From assembly GCA_052400685.1 (NCBI GenBank), contig JBQTGJ010000010.1: a stretch of DNA of 64,000 bases. One strand, 5' to 3'. Made by a program: the position numbers and the translations under genes. The notes under the pieces were generated by a model. It was not told the DNA's origin. It saw only the letters and a program-made list of their open reading frames with translations, and made no database searches. Shown in pieces: positions 36,004-44,529 of this stretch; position 1 is the stretch's first letter, and every line of letters begins with the position of its first letter. Source of the stretch: CAZHHH01 sp052400685 (GTDB lineage: Bacteria; Bacteroidota; Bacteroidia; Bacteroidales; Marinilabiliaceae).

Positions 36004-37167
36004 ATGAAAAATACTCAAATTGGCAATTTCTTTTTTCTAATTTTACTTGGAAGTATATTAGTTGTTTCCTGTGAAAATGAATCTTCACAAAATAATGATT
36101 TTATTACTATTAATCTGAGCCCTAAAAATGATTCGCTAATAATGTCGCAATTTATTAGTAACGTTGATTATGTGCCTTTAAAAACGCCTGCAAACTTTCC
36201 TATTGGTAACATTGAAAGTGTTGTCATTCATGATAATTTTTTCTTTGTGAATCACACTGCTACAAAAGCTGTAATTTCAGTATTTAATGCAAAGGGCGAT
36301 TTTCAATATAATATTGGATCGATAGGGAGAGGGCCAGGGGAATATGTCGCTATGCATGGTTTTACAATAAATACTGAAACGAATGATGTTATAATAATGG
36401 ATTTAATGACGCAAAAAATGCATTATTATACAGAAAAAGGGAAGTACCTAAAATCAGAAAAATTACCAATACATGGTTTAGATATTATGTCTTTTGAAAA
36501 TGGTTTTGTGTTTTGGGTCGGAAACTTACATAATACAATAATTAATAAGGATGTAACAAAATTATGGAATTTATACGTTACTAACTCTAATTTGGAAATT
36601 ACAAACAAATTTCTTGAAGTACCTAAAGAGTTTATGGGCGTTATGCAAGGCTCATTACCTAGTAGTCTTTCTCCTTATAAGGATGGTGTAAATATTGTTC
36701 AACCTTTAAGCAACTATATTTATGAATATAAAAAAGGTGAATTAAAAACAAAATACTATTTAGATTTTGGTTCTTTAAATTGTGATTTTTTAGGAGAGTT
36801 TCGTAAAGATAAAGGAAATCCTGGAAGTTTTCTGTTTAGATTAAGAAAAACTGGAGCTACCTATTATTTTAGTCATTTTTTTGAGTTTAATAATTATCTT
36901 TATTTTACTTTTCTTTCTGGAAATGAAATGTATTCAACCATATATGACAAAAACCAAAATATAGCTAATGTTGGTAAAGGTTATCCAATTGATGATATCA
37001 ATGATGCAATATTTGGAAAAACTGTGGGAAGTTATCAGGGGCATCTTATATCTGTTATTGATCCAGTACTTTTATTAGATGATGAGAATAATGTGCCTCC
37101 AGCTTTACAGTATTTGCAACTTACTGAAAATAGTAATCCTGTGCTGGCTATTTATAAGATACATTAA
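36004..37167 (+). CDS. 6-bladed beta-propeller lipoprotein 2
   Basis: 387 residues from the ATG at 36004 (a GTG stands immediately before). The signal ends LLGSILVVSC|ENES, a lipobox. The propeller signature FNAKGDFQYNIGSIGRGPGEY lies near residue 90, followed by D-x-x-x-x-x-V-I-I-M-D-type blades. The typical family ending NPVLAIYKIH (N-P-x-L-x-x-Y) is present. Exported outer- or inner-membrane lipoprotein. It follows the start-less peptide gene 2 by ~80 nt with a hairpin between them. Closest local relatives are the propellers at 37452 and 42190. Role in peptide handling is inferred from repeated pairing. Confidence 0.87.
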   Translation: MKNTQIGNFFFLILLGSILVVSCENESSQNNDFITINLSPKNDSLIMSQFISNVDYVPLKTPANFPIGNIESVVIHDNFFFVNHTATKAVISVFNAKGDFQYNIGSIGRGPGEYVAMHGFTINTETNDVIIMDLMTQKMHYYTEKGKYLKSEKLPIHGLDIMSFENGFVFWVGNLHNTIINKDVTKLWNLYVTNSNLEITNKFLEVPKEFMGVMQGSLPSSLSPYKDGVNIVQPLSNYIYEYKKGELKTKYYLDFGSLNCDFLGEFRKDKGNPGSFLFRLRKTGATYYFSHFFEFNNYLYFTFLSGNEMYSTIYDKNQNIANVGKGYPIDDINDAIFGKTVGSYQGHLISVIDPVLLLDDENNVPPALQYLQLTENSNPVLAIYKIH

Positions 37168-37200
37168 ATGGGATCTGTAATTACTAAGCAGATCCGACTT

Positions 37201-37310
37201 TAGTGCTTGCACGAAAATGCTAACGTCAGCGTTGCGATTGTTCTCAGAATGGCTGTTTAAACTGGTAAATTCACATTTTTGGACTTCGCAGGTCTTGAGT
37301 GTTCTTGCTG
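37201..37310 (-). repeat. dispersed palindromic element, decayed copy G
   Basis: TAGTGCTTGCACGAAAATG, GTCAGCGTTGCGATTGTTCTC, TGGCTGTTTAAACTGGTAAA and TTCGCAGGTCTTGAGTG follow the reverse-orientation order. It is preceded by a short hairpin GGATCTG...CAGATCC at 37171-37195. The element sits between cassettes 2 and 3. Confidence 0.65.
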
Positions 37311-37361
37311 ATGCATTTAAATAAAGAATTTGCAGCAGTTTGATTAATCCCGGATGCAAGT

Positions 37362-37440
37362 GGTATTTCTGCAAGGCAGAGGCATCTTAAATTATATTTT
37401 AAATTCAATAGTAATTAGTTTAATAACAGAATATTAGTAA
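37362..37440 (+). other. remnant of the peptide-gene 5' leader without a peptide
   Basis: TTTCTGCAAGGCAGAGGCATCTTAAA followed by TCAATAGTAATTAG-type sequence matches the last ~90 nt of the leaders before peptides 1 and 3. No leader-peptide codons follow; the next gene is a propeller lipoprotein. This suggests loss of the peptide gene from this cassette. Confidence 0.6.
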
Positions 37441-37451
37441 TTTTTTTTATT

Positions 37452-38639
37452 ATGGTTTTATCTTATTTTTTGAAAAAGAGGTGTTATAAGAAGTTGAACA
37501 TTAAAAAATGGATTTTTTATTTTTCTCTGCTTTTTTTGTTTCCAGGATGCTTTACTGTGGATAATAAACAGAAAGATGATACGATGAAGTTGAAAATTAA
37601 TGCTTCCAGTTTCGTTTGTGGGGATAGCAATTATTTTGATTTAGATGAAATTGAATTTTGCGATAGTGTTAATTATGTAGCTCTTGAGACAACGCCAGAG
37701 TCATTAATAAAGCATATAGATCGGATTCATATTTCTTCTAAATATATTTATATTTTTGATAAAAGTAGGAGTAGATTATTTCAGTTTACATTGGCAGGTC
37801 AGTTTGTAAAGCAAATCGGCTCTGTTGGTAAAGGTCCGGATGAGCATTCAAAAATTATGGATTTTTCAATAAGCAGAGCTACTGGAAATGTTCTTATGCT
37901 TTGCGAATATCAGTTTGTTGAATTAGATACCGAAGGGCATATTCAGAAACGATTAAAATTGCCAGATGTTTTTCACAGCTTTATTTTAGTCGAGAACAGT
38001 TTGTGGTTGTTTTCTTATGATGACTCCTACTGTGCGACTCTTTTTGATTATGATAGTGGCGAAGTTATTAAAAAAGAAATTTCGAAACACTTTCCTGAAT
38101 TGAAACATAAAATTCATTTGCAAAGAAATGTTTCTTATGGACCTGTTCCTTTTTTTGTCGATTTTTGGGATGACAATGTTTATTCGTTTACGAAAGATGA
38201 TGTTGAACAAGTGAGGAGTATTGATTTCGGATCGCATTCTGTTCCAAAATCGGTAGTCAGAAAATTGGGGCGCCAATCCGATTTTATTAGCTATTTAAAT
38301 AAAAATTGCTATTGGTACCATATTTCGAATTTTGTAGAAAGTAATAATTTTATTTTTTTTCGAGCTGAACCACAGGTGTTTGTCCTGTTTGATAAAAGTA
38401 CAAATAAATTTTATGTGGCTAATTTTTTTAAAGACAGCACCACTGGATTGTCGTTGTCTAACCTTGTCTCAGCTGGCAATAGGTCGGCAGTCTGTTTAAC
38501 TAATATTGTTCAACCTAATATTTTATTGATGAGTAAAAAATATATTCAATCCTATGCTTCGGACTCTTGTTTTTTAAAAATTGTTAACTCAATTGAGGAA
38601 GGTGATAATCCGATTTTAATGAATTATTGGCTACGATAG
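37452..38639 (+). CDS. 6-bladed beta-propeller lipoprotein 3
   Basis: 395 residues from the only ATG; a TTG at residue 16 (LNIKKWIF) would also give a good signal. The lipobox is LLFLFPGC|FTV. The signature block TLAGQFVKQIGSVGKGPDEH lies near residue 118, followed by Ile/Phe-rich blades and the family ending NPILMNYWLR. Unlike the other three propellers it has no peptide gene before it, only a leftover leader. A thioredoxin-like gene follows 107 nt downstream. Probably a lipid-anchored periplasmic or surface protein of the same system. Confidence 0.87.
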   Translation: MVLSYFLKKRCYKKLNIKKWIFYFSLLFLFPGCFTVDNKQKDDTMKLKINASSFVCGDSNYFDLDEIEFCDSVNYVALETTPESLIKHIDRIHISSKYIYIFDKSRSRLFQFTLAGQFVKQIGSVGKGPDEHSKIMDFSISRATGNVLMLCEYQFVELDTEGHIQKRLKLPDVFHSFILVENSLWLFSYDDSYCATLFDYDSGEVIKKEISKHFPELKHKIHLQRNVSYGPVPFFVDFWDDNVYSFTKDDVEQVRSIDFGSHSVPKSVVRKLGRQSDFISYLNKNCYWYHISNFVESNNFIFFRAEPQVFVLFDKSTNKFYVANFFKDSTTGLSLSNLVSAGNRSAVCLTNIVQPNILLMSKKYIQSYASDSCFLKIVNSIEEGDNPILMNYWLR

Positions 38640-38746
38640 GATTATAGTAATTGGATGGAGAAAGAAAAAGCATTATGTATTTTCTGTGGTGTGTGAATAG
38701 TGTTTTTTGTCGGATGGTGAGTTTTTTAATTTATTAAGAGTTGTTT

Positions 38747-39291
38747 ATGAAATTTAAATTATCGTTAATATTTTTAGTATTTGTTTTTTTTTATTCTGCG
38801 TCCCATTATCACCTACAGAGAAATAATTACATAATATCCTTAATACCTCTTTAAATTTTGAACAATTTGATATTGTTCGGCATGAAAATTTTATGCTTAC
38901 GTTTCAGGAGTTTAGAAAAATTGATGATTATTTGTATGTAATTTATCTACAGAGTGGTTGTCGGTCTTGTTATCCAAAGTTTATTGAGTGGCAACAAAAG
39001 ATGGATTCCATCGCTAAACCTGATAATTATACAGTGCTATTTGTTATTAAAGGTGATAGTTATGAGGATTTTATGACTCATGTTTTGGATATTGATTATA
39101 TAGATGACAAATTTTATACAATTATGGATACGGATGGTGAATTTTTTGATCAGAATAAGGATATCCCCCGATGGATAATTGACGCTGGTATTTTGATAGA
39201 TACCGAGAATAAGATTATAATGGTGGGTGCACCTTGGATAAATGAGGATATGATGGCCCTTTTTAATAAAATAGTGAACAATGAACAATGA
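38747..39291 (+). pseudogene. thioredoxin-like protein, apparently frameshifted
   Basis: An ATG at 38747 opens a good signal sequence (MKFKLSLIFLVFVFFYSA) but reaches a stop after 35 codons. The next frame continues as HNILNTSLNFEQFDIVRHEN and then MLTFQEFRKIDDYLYVIYLQSGCRSCYPKFIEW, a thioredoxin-like core with a C-R-S-C pair. It ends IIMVGAPWINEDMMALFNK. A single shift near 38820-38835 would join the parts into ~180 residues. Either a frameshift mutation or a sequencing error. Translation from the internal ATG at 38893 would give a 132-residue protein without a signal. Similar C-terminal codons occur as a relic at 44530-44619. Confidence 0.65.
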
Positions 39292-39345
39292 CCACTTAAC
39301 AGTGCACTGCTGACTCCCGATAACTGTTGACTGTTGACTGAACAC
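39272..39345 (+). repeat. ACTG-type repeat, copy 2
   Basis: AGTGAACAATGAACAATGAC and then CTGTTGACTGTTGACTGAAC. It begins within the last codons (NNEQ-stop) of the thioredoxin-like reading frame. Confidence 0.8.
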
Positions 39346-39500
39346 TGTTTTTTATGAGCTGATTATTATTTATAATCGAACTAATTTACCCCCCCCCGTT
39401 AAATAATTTTTATTTATTAATTATTTAATTTACATTTGTTAACCCAAAAGATATTTTGCAGTTGGATAGAGGCGATTAACCCTTTTATGCAAATTTATTT

Positions 39501-41405
39501 ATGCAACCCTTAATTCGTCCCATATTTTTTTGCCAGCTAGTTTTATTGGCCGCCTATTGGGGTTCTTCATTTTTGGTCGGTGCCGATTTATTTGAGGGAT
39601 TCATATCAGCCAAACAAAGCGGCGTTGAAGTGGTGGCATTGTTTTCAATCCCTTTGTTGGTGTTCTCACTTCTTTTCAGGAAAAGGGTTTATTTTACCAT
39701 TGTCGATTTACTAGTTGTTTTTTTCTGTGGCTGGTCTCTTATCAACGAAGCCATTATACTTAATTCCCCATTCACCGATTTTTCGTTACATTTCTTTACC
39801 ATATGTTTATGGTTGGTTGTTTATCTGTTTGTTCGCAGCATTTCCGATAAAACGACCTTGCTGTATGGTGTTGTGATTTTGTGGATGATTTTTTCACTGC
39901 TTCATTCAGTTTTAGGATTGATGCAGTTGTATGGTTTTGCGGTCTCTCATCATGGATTGTTCTCCATTACCGGAGCGTTTCATAATCCCGGGCCTTTTTC
40001 TGGTTTTGTGGTGAGTGGATTGCCACTTGCATTAGCCATGATTCTATTTGCAAAATCACAGGCAGCAATACTATCTAAAAAGCTTTTTTATCAAACTTTA
40101 TATTATTTGCTTCAAATCAGTGCATGGATAACGCTTGTGTCAATTCTATTGGTGCTTCCACCTGCTCAATCCAGAGCCGCATGGATTGCAGGTATAATTG
40201 GAGTAACTTTTTTTGTCTTTCGTTTTCCGGGCAAAATCTCGGTGCGAGATAGTTTTGTAAGTCGTTTTAAAAGGATGAAGCGGAGAGTACGCCTTCTTAT
40301 TTCGATACTTGTTTTAGCGGTTGTTGTAGCTTCAGCCACCGGAATTTATCTATTTAAGCAAGGCTCAGCCGATGGCCGGTTACTTATTTGGCGTGTAACA
40401 ACGGAAATCATAAAGCAAAAAGCTTTCGTTGGGCATGGCACAAACGCCTTCAATGCCCTTTATATGGACGAGCAGGCGAATTGGTTTGCATCAGGGAAAG
40501 GCAATGAGGCACAAGTCATGGTCGCAGGCTCACCCCGGGCGCCTTTTAACGAGTTACTAAAACTTTGGTTAGAGAAGGGTTTTGTTGGCGTGTTGATAGC
40601 CGGAGTCATCGTTTTTTATATTCTGAGAGGTTCTAAATGTCAAAAAATACCTCCAATTATAAAACAAACATCTTCAGAGCGACTTCCTTCACAAGAAGGC
40701 TTAATTATTGGATTGCAAGGCGCATTAATAACACTTTTGGTTTTTAGTCTCTTTAGTTATCCATTTGATATCAGTCCTTTCCTGTTGCAATTGGTTGTGG
40801 CAGTAGCGGTGTTGTCGGGTTATTCAAAACATATAATACAGTTCAATAAAAATATAAAGTGGTTGACAACCCTCCCGTTTAGTCTGTTGTTGGTGTTTGC
40901 AACCATTCATTTCGTTCCTCAGCGAGAAGTTTATTATCAAGCGTTAAAAATGTGGCACGAAGCAGACTATTTATATCATTTTGGAACATACAATAGTGCC
41001 GTTGAAACCTACGAAGCGATTGTTCCCATCCTTAAAACTGATGGACTGTTTTTGCAAATGTATGGTAAAGCACTCAGCATGGATAAGCAGTATGAAAAAA
41101 GTAGTGAGGTACTGGTGCAGGCTCAAAAAAAGTGTAGTAGTCAAATTATTCAAAATACGCTTGGTGACAACCACAAGGCATTGGGTAATTTTGTCAAAGC
41201 CGAGTCTGCTTACCTCAAAAGTGCAAATATGAATCCGTCATTGATTTATCCAAAATATTTGTTGGCTAAACTCTACAACGAAAACGGCCAGCACCAGAAA
41301 GCACAACAAACCGCTGAAAAAATCCTTAATAGCAATGTAAAAGTGGAGTCTTCGGCAACAAAAGAAATGATGAGAGAAATGAAAAACATAGTCAGTGAAC
41401 AATGA
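39501..41405 (+). CDS. O-antigen-ligase-like membrane protein with C-terminal TPRs
   Basis: 634 residues. About eleven hydrophobic helices span ~10-450. A large loop follows the ~290 region (GSADGRLLIWRVTTEIIKQKAFVGHGTNAF, where R-x-x-x-W and G-H-G are typical of the Wzy_C/WaaL ligase superfamily). The C-terminal ~150 residues hold TPRs (YNSAVETYEAIVPIL, KSSEVLVQAQ, NFVKAESAYLKSANM, YPKYLLAKLYNENGQHQKA). Members of this superfamily transfer glycans from a lipid carrier to lipid A or to proteins (PglL-type). In this setting it may glycosylate the exported peptide or a lipoprotein; this is inference. It opens cassette 4, and a deleted copy opens cassette 1. Confidence 0.82.
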   Translation: MQPLIRPIFFCQLVLLAAYWGSSFLVGADLFEGFISAKQSGVEVVALFSIPLLVFSLLFRKRVYFTIVDLLVVFFCGWSLINEAIILNSPFTDFSLHFFTICLWLVVYLFVRSISDKTTLLYGVVILWMIFSLLHSVLGLMQLYGFAVSHHGLFSITGAFHNPGPFSGFVVSGLPLALAMILFAKSQAAILSKKLFYQTLYYLLQISAWITLVSILLVLPPAQSRAAWIAGIIGVTFFVFRFPGKISVRDSFVSRFKRMKRRVRLLISILVLAVVVASATGIYLFKQGSADGRLLIWRVTTEIIKQKAFVGHGTNAFNALYMDEQANWFASGKGNEAQVMVAGSPRAPFNELLKLWLEKGFVGVLIAGVIVFYILRGSKCQKIPPIIKQTSSERLPSQEGLIIGLQGALITLLVFSLFSYPFDISPFLLQLVVAVAVLSGYSKHIIQFNKNIKWLTTLPFSLLLVFATIHFVPQREVYYQALKMWHEADYLYHFGTYNSAVETYEAIVPILKTDGLFLQMYGKALSMDKQYEKSSEVLVQAQKKCSSQIIQNTLGDNHKALGNFVKAESAYLKSANMNPSLIYPKYLLAKLYNENGQHQKAQQTAEKILNSNVKVESSATKEMMREMKNIVSEQ

Positions 41406-41467
41406 ACAGTAAACAGTACACTGCTGACTGGTAATCGCTAACTCTTAACTGCTGACTGGTAACTGAA
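41393..41467 (+). repeat. ACTG-type repeat, copy 3
   Basis: Nearly identical to 33968-34043; begins within the last codons (VSEQ-stop) of the ligase-like gene. Confidence 0.85.
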
Positions 41468-41482
41468 CATTTTTGGGAAAAA

Positions 41483-41708
41483 GAAGAGGAAGCCACTGTG
41501 CTCTCCGGCCCACGCTTCCTCTTCGGACTCCCCTAACTAAAATAGAAAGGAGGTAATGTGACAAAGATAAATATTTAAAAAAGAAATCGCAGCTGATTTA
41601 GCTCAGGTGCGAAGGGCGTTTCTGCAAGGCAGAGGCATCTTAAATCATTTTGTAATTCAATAGCTATAAAGCTAATAGCTAAATTTTAATTATTAATTTT
41701 TTGTTACG
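41483..41708 (+). promoter_or_regulatory. conserved 5' leader of peptide gene 3
   Basis: The same 11-bp stem (41483-41524), anti-16S-complementary AGAAAGGAGGT (41544-41554) with ATGTGA, and TTCTGCAAGGCAGAGG as before peptide 1. The final ~40 nt before the ATG (TAATAGCTAAATTTTAATTA) are also kept. Confidence 0.65.
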
Positions 41709-42083
41709 ATGAAAAAGAAAATAATTTTTGCAGTAGCAACAGGTTTGTTTGCACTTGCAACAATTTTTAATATGAATGTATTACAATCAAATAATGCTGG
41801 CGATTTGTCGCTGGAAGCTATTGCGGTGATGGCACAGGCGCAGGATGAGCTTTCTGGTGTTGTTCCGTCTTATGAAGCTGAGCAACAAAGGCTAAAAGAT
41901 TTAATGTCAAATGAATGGTATACGGACTTTTATATGCCCGCTTGGCTGGCAGAATGCACTTTGTCTATTTGTGATGATCTCGATATCACAGGTGATCCTG
42001 TATATGTAGACGAGCAATATCCTAATGGAGAATGGCACACTGTTCTGGAAAACGAATGTGATGGCCAACCAAGTTTCTGTTAA
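41709..42083 (+). CDS. leader-type precursor peptide 3 (NVEALA-like, long tail)
   Basis: 124 residues. Residues 1-44 repeat the leader of peptide 1 with only four substitutions, ending LSLEAIAVMAQA. The tail is much longer (80 residues), acidic and aromatic, with four Cys arranged as ECTLSIC, ENEC and a C-terminal SFC, enough for two disulfides. The hydrophobic N-terminus and the Ala-Gln-Ala site suggest Sec export and signal-peptidase cleavage. It is followed by a hairpin and a propeller lipoprotein gene, and lies upstream of the transglutaminase-like, RND, TolC-like and signal peptidase genes. Function of the mature product is unknown. Confidence 0.82.
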   Translation: MKKKIIFAVATGLFALATIFNMNVLQSNNAGDLSLEAIAVMAQAQDELSGVVPSYEAEQQRLKDLMSNEWYTDFYMPAWLAECTLSICDDLDITGDPVYVDEQYPNGEWHTVLENECDGQPSFC

Positions 42084-42138
42084 ATTATTTTTGATATTGA
42101 GGGTTATTAGATATTAAAGATAGAAATACGAATAAAAA

Positions 42139-42167
42139 GAGGCTGTCTATAGCTTTTAGGCAGCCTC
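42139..42167 (+). terminator. hairpin after peptide gene 3
   Basis: GAGGCTGTCT...AGGCAGCCTC, 10 bp with one G-T pair. It lies between the peptide stop and the propeller start, as in cassettes 1 and 2, but is unrelated in sequence to those hairpins. Confidence 0.75.
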
Positions 42168-42189
42168 CTGTAAATATAATCTTATTACC

Positions 42190-43350
42190 ATGAAGTATTA
42201 TTTTTATGTTTTATTGATTTGGCTTGTGGTTTTTTCTGTTTCATGTTTCCGTTCAGATAAAACTGGTGAGTACAAATCATTTATGAATTCTTCTTTTAAC
42301 GAAGTTGAAGAAGTCTGTTTTGATAGCATTTTGGAGCCGATAAGAATTGATGTGTCAGGGAAAAGTCTTGACAAAGACATTCCAATCGACATTACTTATA
42401 TTCAACTTGAAACTCCTTTGAATTCATTAATTGCTCAAATTGATCGAATTTTATTCGATGAGGGAAAAATTTTTATTTTAGATAAAAAAATGTCTTGTGT
42501 TCATATTTTTAAAAATGATGGAACATTTTTGCATTGTATAAATAGTATTGGAAGTGGCCCAGGAGAGTACAATAAGCTTATGGATATGTCTTTAGATGTG
42601 GAGAATAAGAGGATTGTTTTATGGGATGCAACCAAAAAGAGTTTTTTTGATTTTGATTATGATGGTGCTTTCATAAGTTCCAGAAGACTTCAGTTGTGGT
42701 CCAGAGAATTTATCGTTTCAAAAACAGGAGATTATTACCTCTTTACAAATAATGGTAATGGGACAGGTTTTCGTGTTCTAATAGCTGATAGTATTGGTTT
42801 TAAAAAAGCAATTCCTTATAATCAGTATTATAAATTGAATTATTATGAGCGTTCTCCTGTCTTGAAATATTATAATGATCATATTTTATGTTCATTTCCA
42901 TTTTGTAATACTATTTTTTCAATTAATAATTATAAGCTAGCCTCTAAATATGAATTAGTGCCGAAGGATAAATTTTTTTTATACAATCCTGAAATGCATC
43001 CAGATTATAAGACCTTTGCGACTGCACGGATGGCATCGTCGAATCAATATGTTTTTTTAGGCGGAGCTTCTGAATCAGACGATTTCTTGATAATGCCGAT
43101 TAATACTAATAGAAAATATGGCTTTATTGTTTATTGTAAGAATACCAAAGAAACTTTATTAGGGGGCATCAAAATCCCCGATACAGATTTCCATCTTTCA
43201 TCACCTTTAAGTGTTTTTAATAATAAATTTGTAACCTTCATTTATCCATTTCAAATTTTAAAATTTAATCAGCTGTTACTGAAATACCCCATTTTTTCAG
43301 GTGTTAAGGAAAATGATAATCCATGGTTGGTATTTTATTCCTTAAAATAA
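42190..43350 (+). CDS. 6-bladed beta-propeller lipoprotein 4
   Basis: 386 residues with signal and lipobox LVVFSVSC|FRS. The signature KNDGTFLHCINSIGSGPGEY lies near residue 115, and the ending NPWLVFYSLK matches propellers 2 and 3 (N-P-x-L-x-x-Y). It follows peptide gene 3 by ~105 nt with a hairpin in between. It is expected to be an exported lipoprotein. Repeated pairing with a leader peptide in this array, and of the same families elsewhere in Bacteroidota as I recall, suggests a functional link. The blade count is assumed from family membership, not counted. Confidence 0.87.
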   Translation: MKYYFYVLLIWLVVFSVSCFRSDKTGEYKSFMNSSFNEVEEVCFDSILEPIRIDVSGKSLDKDIPIDITYIQLETPLNSLIAQIDRILFDEGKIFILDKKMSCVHIFKNDGTFLHCINSIGSGPGEYNKLMDMSLDVENKRIVLWDATKKSFFDFDYDGAFISSRRLQLWSREFIVSKTGDYYLFTNNGNGTGFRVLIADSIGFKKAIPYNQYYKLNYYERSPVLKYYNDHILCSFPFCNTIFSINNYKLASKYELVPKDKFFLYNPEMHPDYKTFATARMASSNQYVFLGGASESDDFLIMPINTNRKYGFIVYCKNTKETLLGGIKIPDTDFHLSSPLSVFNNKFVTFIYPFQILKFNQLLLKYPIFSGVKENDNPWLVFYSLK

Positions 43351-43357
43351 ATATATT

Positions 43358-43486
43358 ATAAAACCACTTATTTTTATATCCTTAATTATTTGTATAGTAG
43401 TTTCTTGGTGTGAAATGTTTTACGGAAAAGCGATCTGTTGGACAAAGTATAGTTACAATATGTGTCCAGAGTGCGTGGAAGTTTGA
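43358..43486 (+). other. small Cys-rich reading frame without a start codon
   Basis: Right after propeller 4 a frame reads IKPLIFISLIICIVVSWCEM and then FYGKAICWTKYSYNMCPECV to a stop: a signal-like or lipobox-like front and a short tail with four Cys. No ATG, GTG or TTG starts it, and the frame upstream runs into a stop. It may be a decayed peptide or lipoprotein gene. Nothing else is seen in 43351-43700. Confidence 0.35.
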
Positions 43487-43707
43487 TTTCAAATAATTTT
43501 AAAAATTATGTTTCAGGCTCATTAAGATTTGTGTATATGGACAGGCGAATTTAAAGTTTTCATTTTTCCAAAAAAATATCTATTTCTAACCGTTTTGTCA
43601 CGTCATTATTTCCATGAATAGTGTGAACCAAGACTACAAAGAGTAGGCGATTTTTAAGAAAATGATACCACTGTTTTACCCTTTTATCAATTAAAATTAA
43701 TTTGAAA

Positions 43708-44529
43708 ATGCGTATTTTACTTATGTTATTTAGTTTATTTCTAGTCGCTTTGTTATTTAGATGCAAAGAAGATAATGCAAGTAATGACAAAAATAGCGGG
43801 TTAATAGGAATGGATATTTCCAAAACTAATATTCAGGAGTATGGTTCATGTGATTCAATTGGAATAACAGCTTTATCACAAGATGATTCATTGTTTTTTT
43901 TGTTTAGAATTCCTCCCAACGCTTGCTCTAGTTGTTATAATAGAGAAATTTCTACCATTAAAGATTTTTTTACAGATGATGATTTTCCGATCATTGTCTC
44001 CTCATTCGACAATTGTCGCGATTTTTTGGCTTTTGGAAGCAATTATGATTTAAACCCTAAGGAGTTTTATAATTCAACGTCATTGATTAAAACGTTGGAT
44101 AAGCAATCTATCCCATATTATCTTTTTCTTGATTCATCTTTTATAGTTAAGGATGTTTTCATAACAAGGAAAAATGATCATTTAAGTACAATTCAATTCT
44201 TATCCAATCATTCATCGCCAGGGGTTACACAAGTTAAGTTTGATACTCAAAATGTTAAATTGAAATTATTAAAAAAAGGAGTTCCTGAATCTGCAACTTT
44301 TTTATTGACAAACATAGGAAACAAACCTTTAATAATATATCATATAGAGTCATCTTGTGGATGTACAAAAACCGATTGGCCAAAAAAACCAATAAAACCG
44401 AATGAGCAGGGTGAAATTTTGGTTACTTATGATGCTAAAAATGTAGGTCGTTTCAGAAAGACTCTGACACTTTTTTGCAACACTCCCAAAGGTGTAGAAA
44501 TTCTCTCCATAGAAGGGAATGTCGAATAG
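43708..44529 (+). CDS. thioredoxin-like protein with C-terminal DUF1573 domain
   Basis: 273 residues from MRILLMLFSLFLVALLFRC|KED; a TTG two codons upstream is less likely. The Cys at the end of the hydrophobic start suggests a lipoprotein. Residues ~60-170 resemble a thioredoxin-like fold with the pair NACSSCYNRE (C-S-S-C). Residues ~180-273 are DUF1573: SATFLLTNIGNKPLIIYHIESSCGCTKTDWPKKPIKPNEQGEI and so on, a beta-sandwich with the typical S-C-G-C-T. A periplasmic disulfide or thiol role is plausible, which suits co-encoded Cys-containing peptides. It takes the place that a TlpA-like gene once held before the transglutaminase gene. Confidence 0.83.
   Translation: MRILLMLFSLFLVALLFRCKEDNASNDKNSGLIGMDISKTNIQEYGSCDSIGITALSQDDSLFFLFRIPPNACSSCYNREISTIKDFFTDDDFPIIVSSFDNCRDFLAFGSNYDLNPKEFYNSTSLIKTLDKQSIPYYLFLDSSFIVKDVFITRKNDHLSTIQFLSNHSSPGVTQVKFDTQNVKLKLLKKGVPESATFLLTNIGNKPLIIYHIESSCGCTKTDWPKKPIKPNEQGEILVTYDAKNVGRFRKTLTLFCNTPKGVEILSIEGNVE

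Larger units (their letters stand above)
39455..41810 (+). repeat. duplicated block, copy 2 (complete)
   Basis: This carries the intact ligase-like gene, the ACTG repeat, the 5' leader and the leader codons of peptide 3. It is nearly identical at both ends to 33131-34400. Confidence 0.9.

Noticed and set aside
39390..39400. Run of ten C bases as a phase-variable switch for the ligase-like gene
   Set aside because: It lies ~100 nt upstream of the start, outside any reading frame, and copy 1 of the block does not extend to it. An effect on promoter spacing cannot be shown from sequence.
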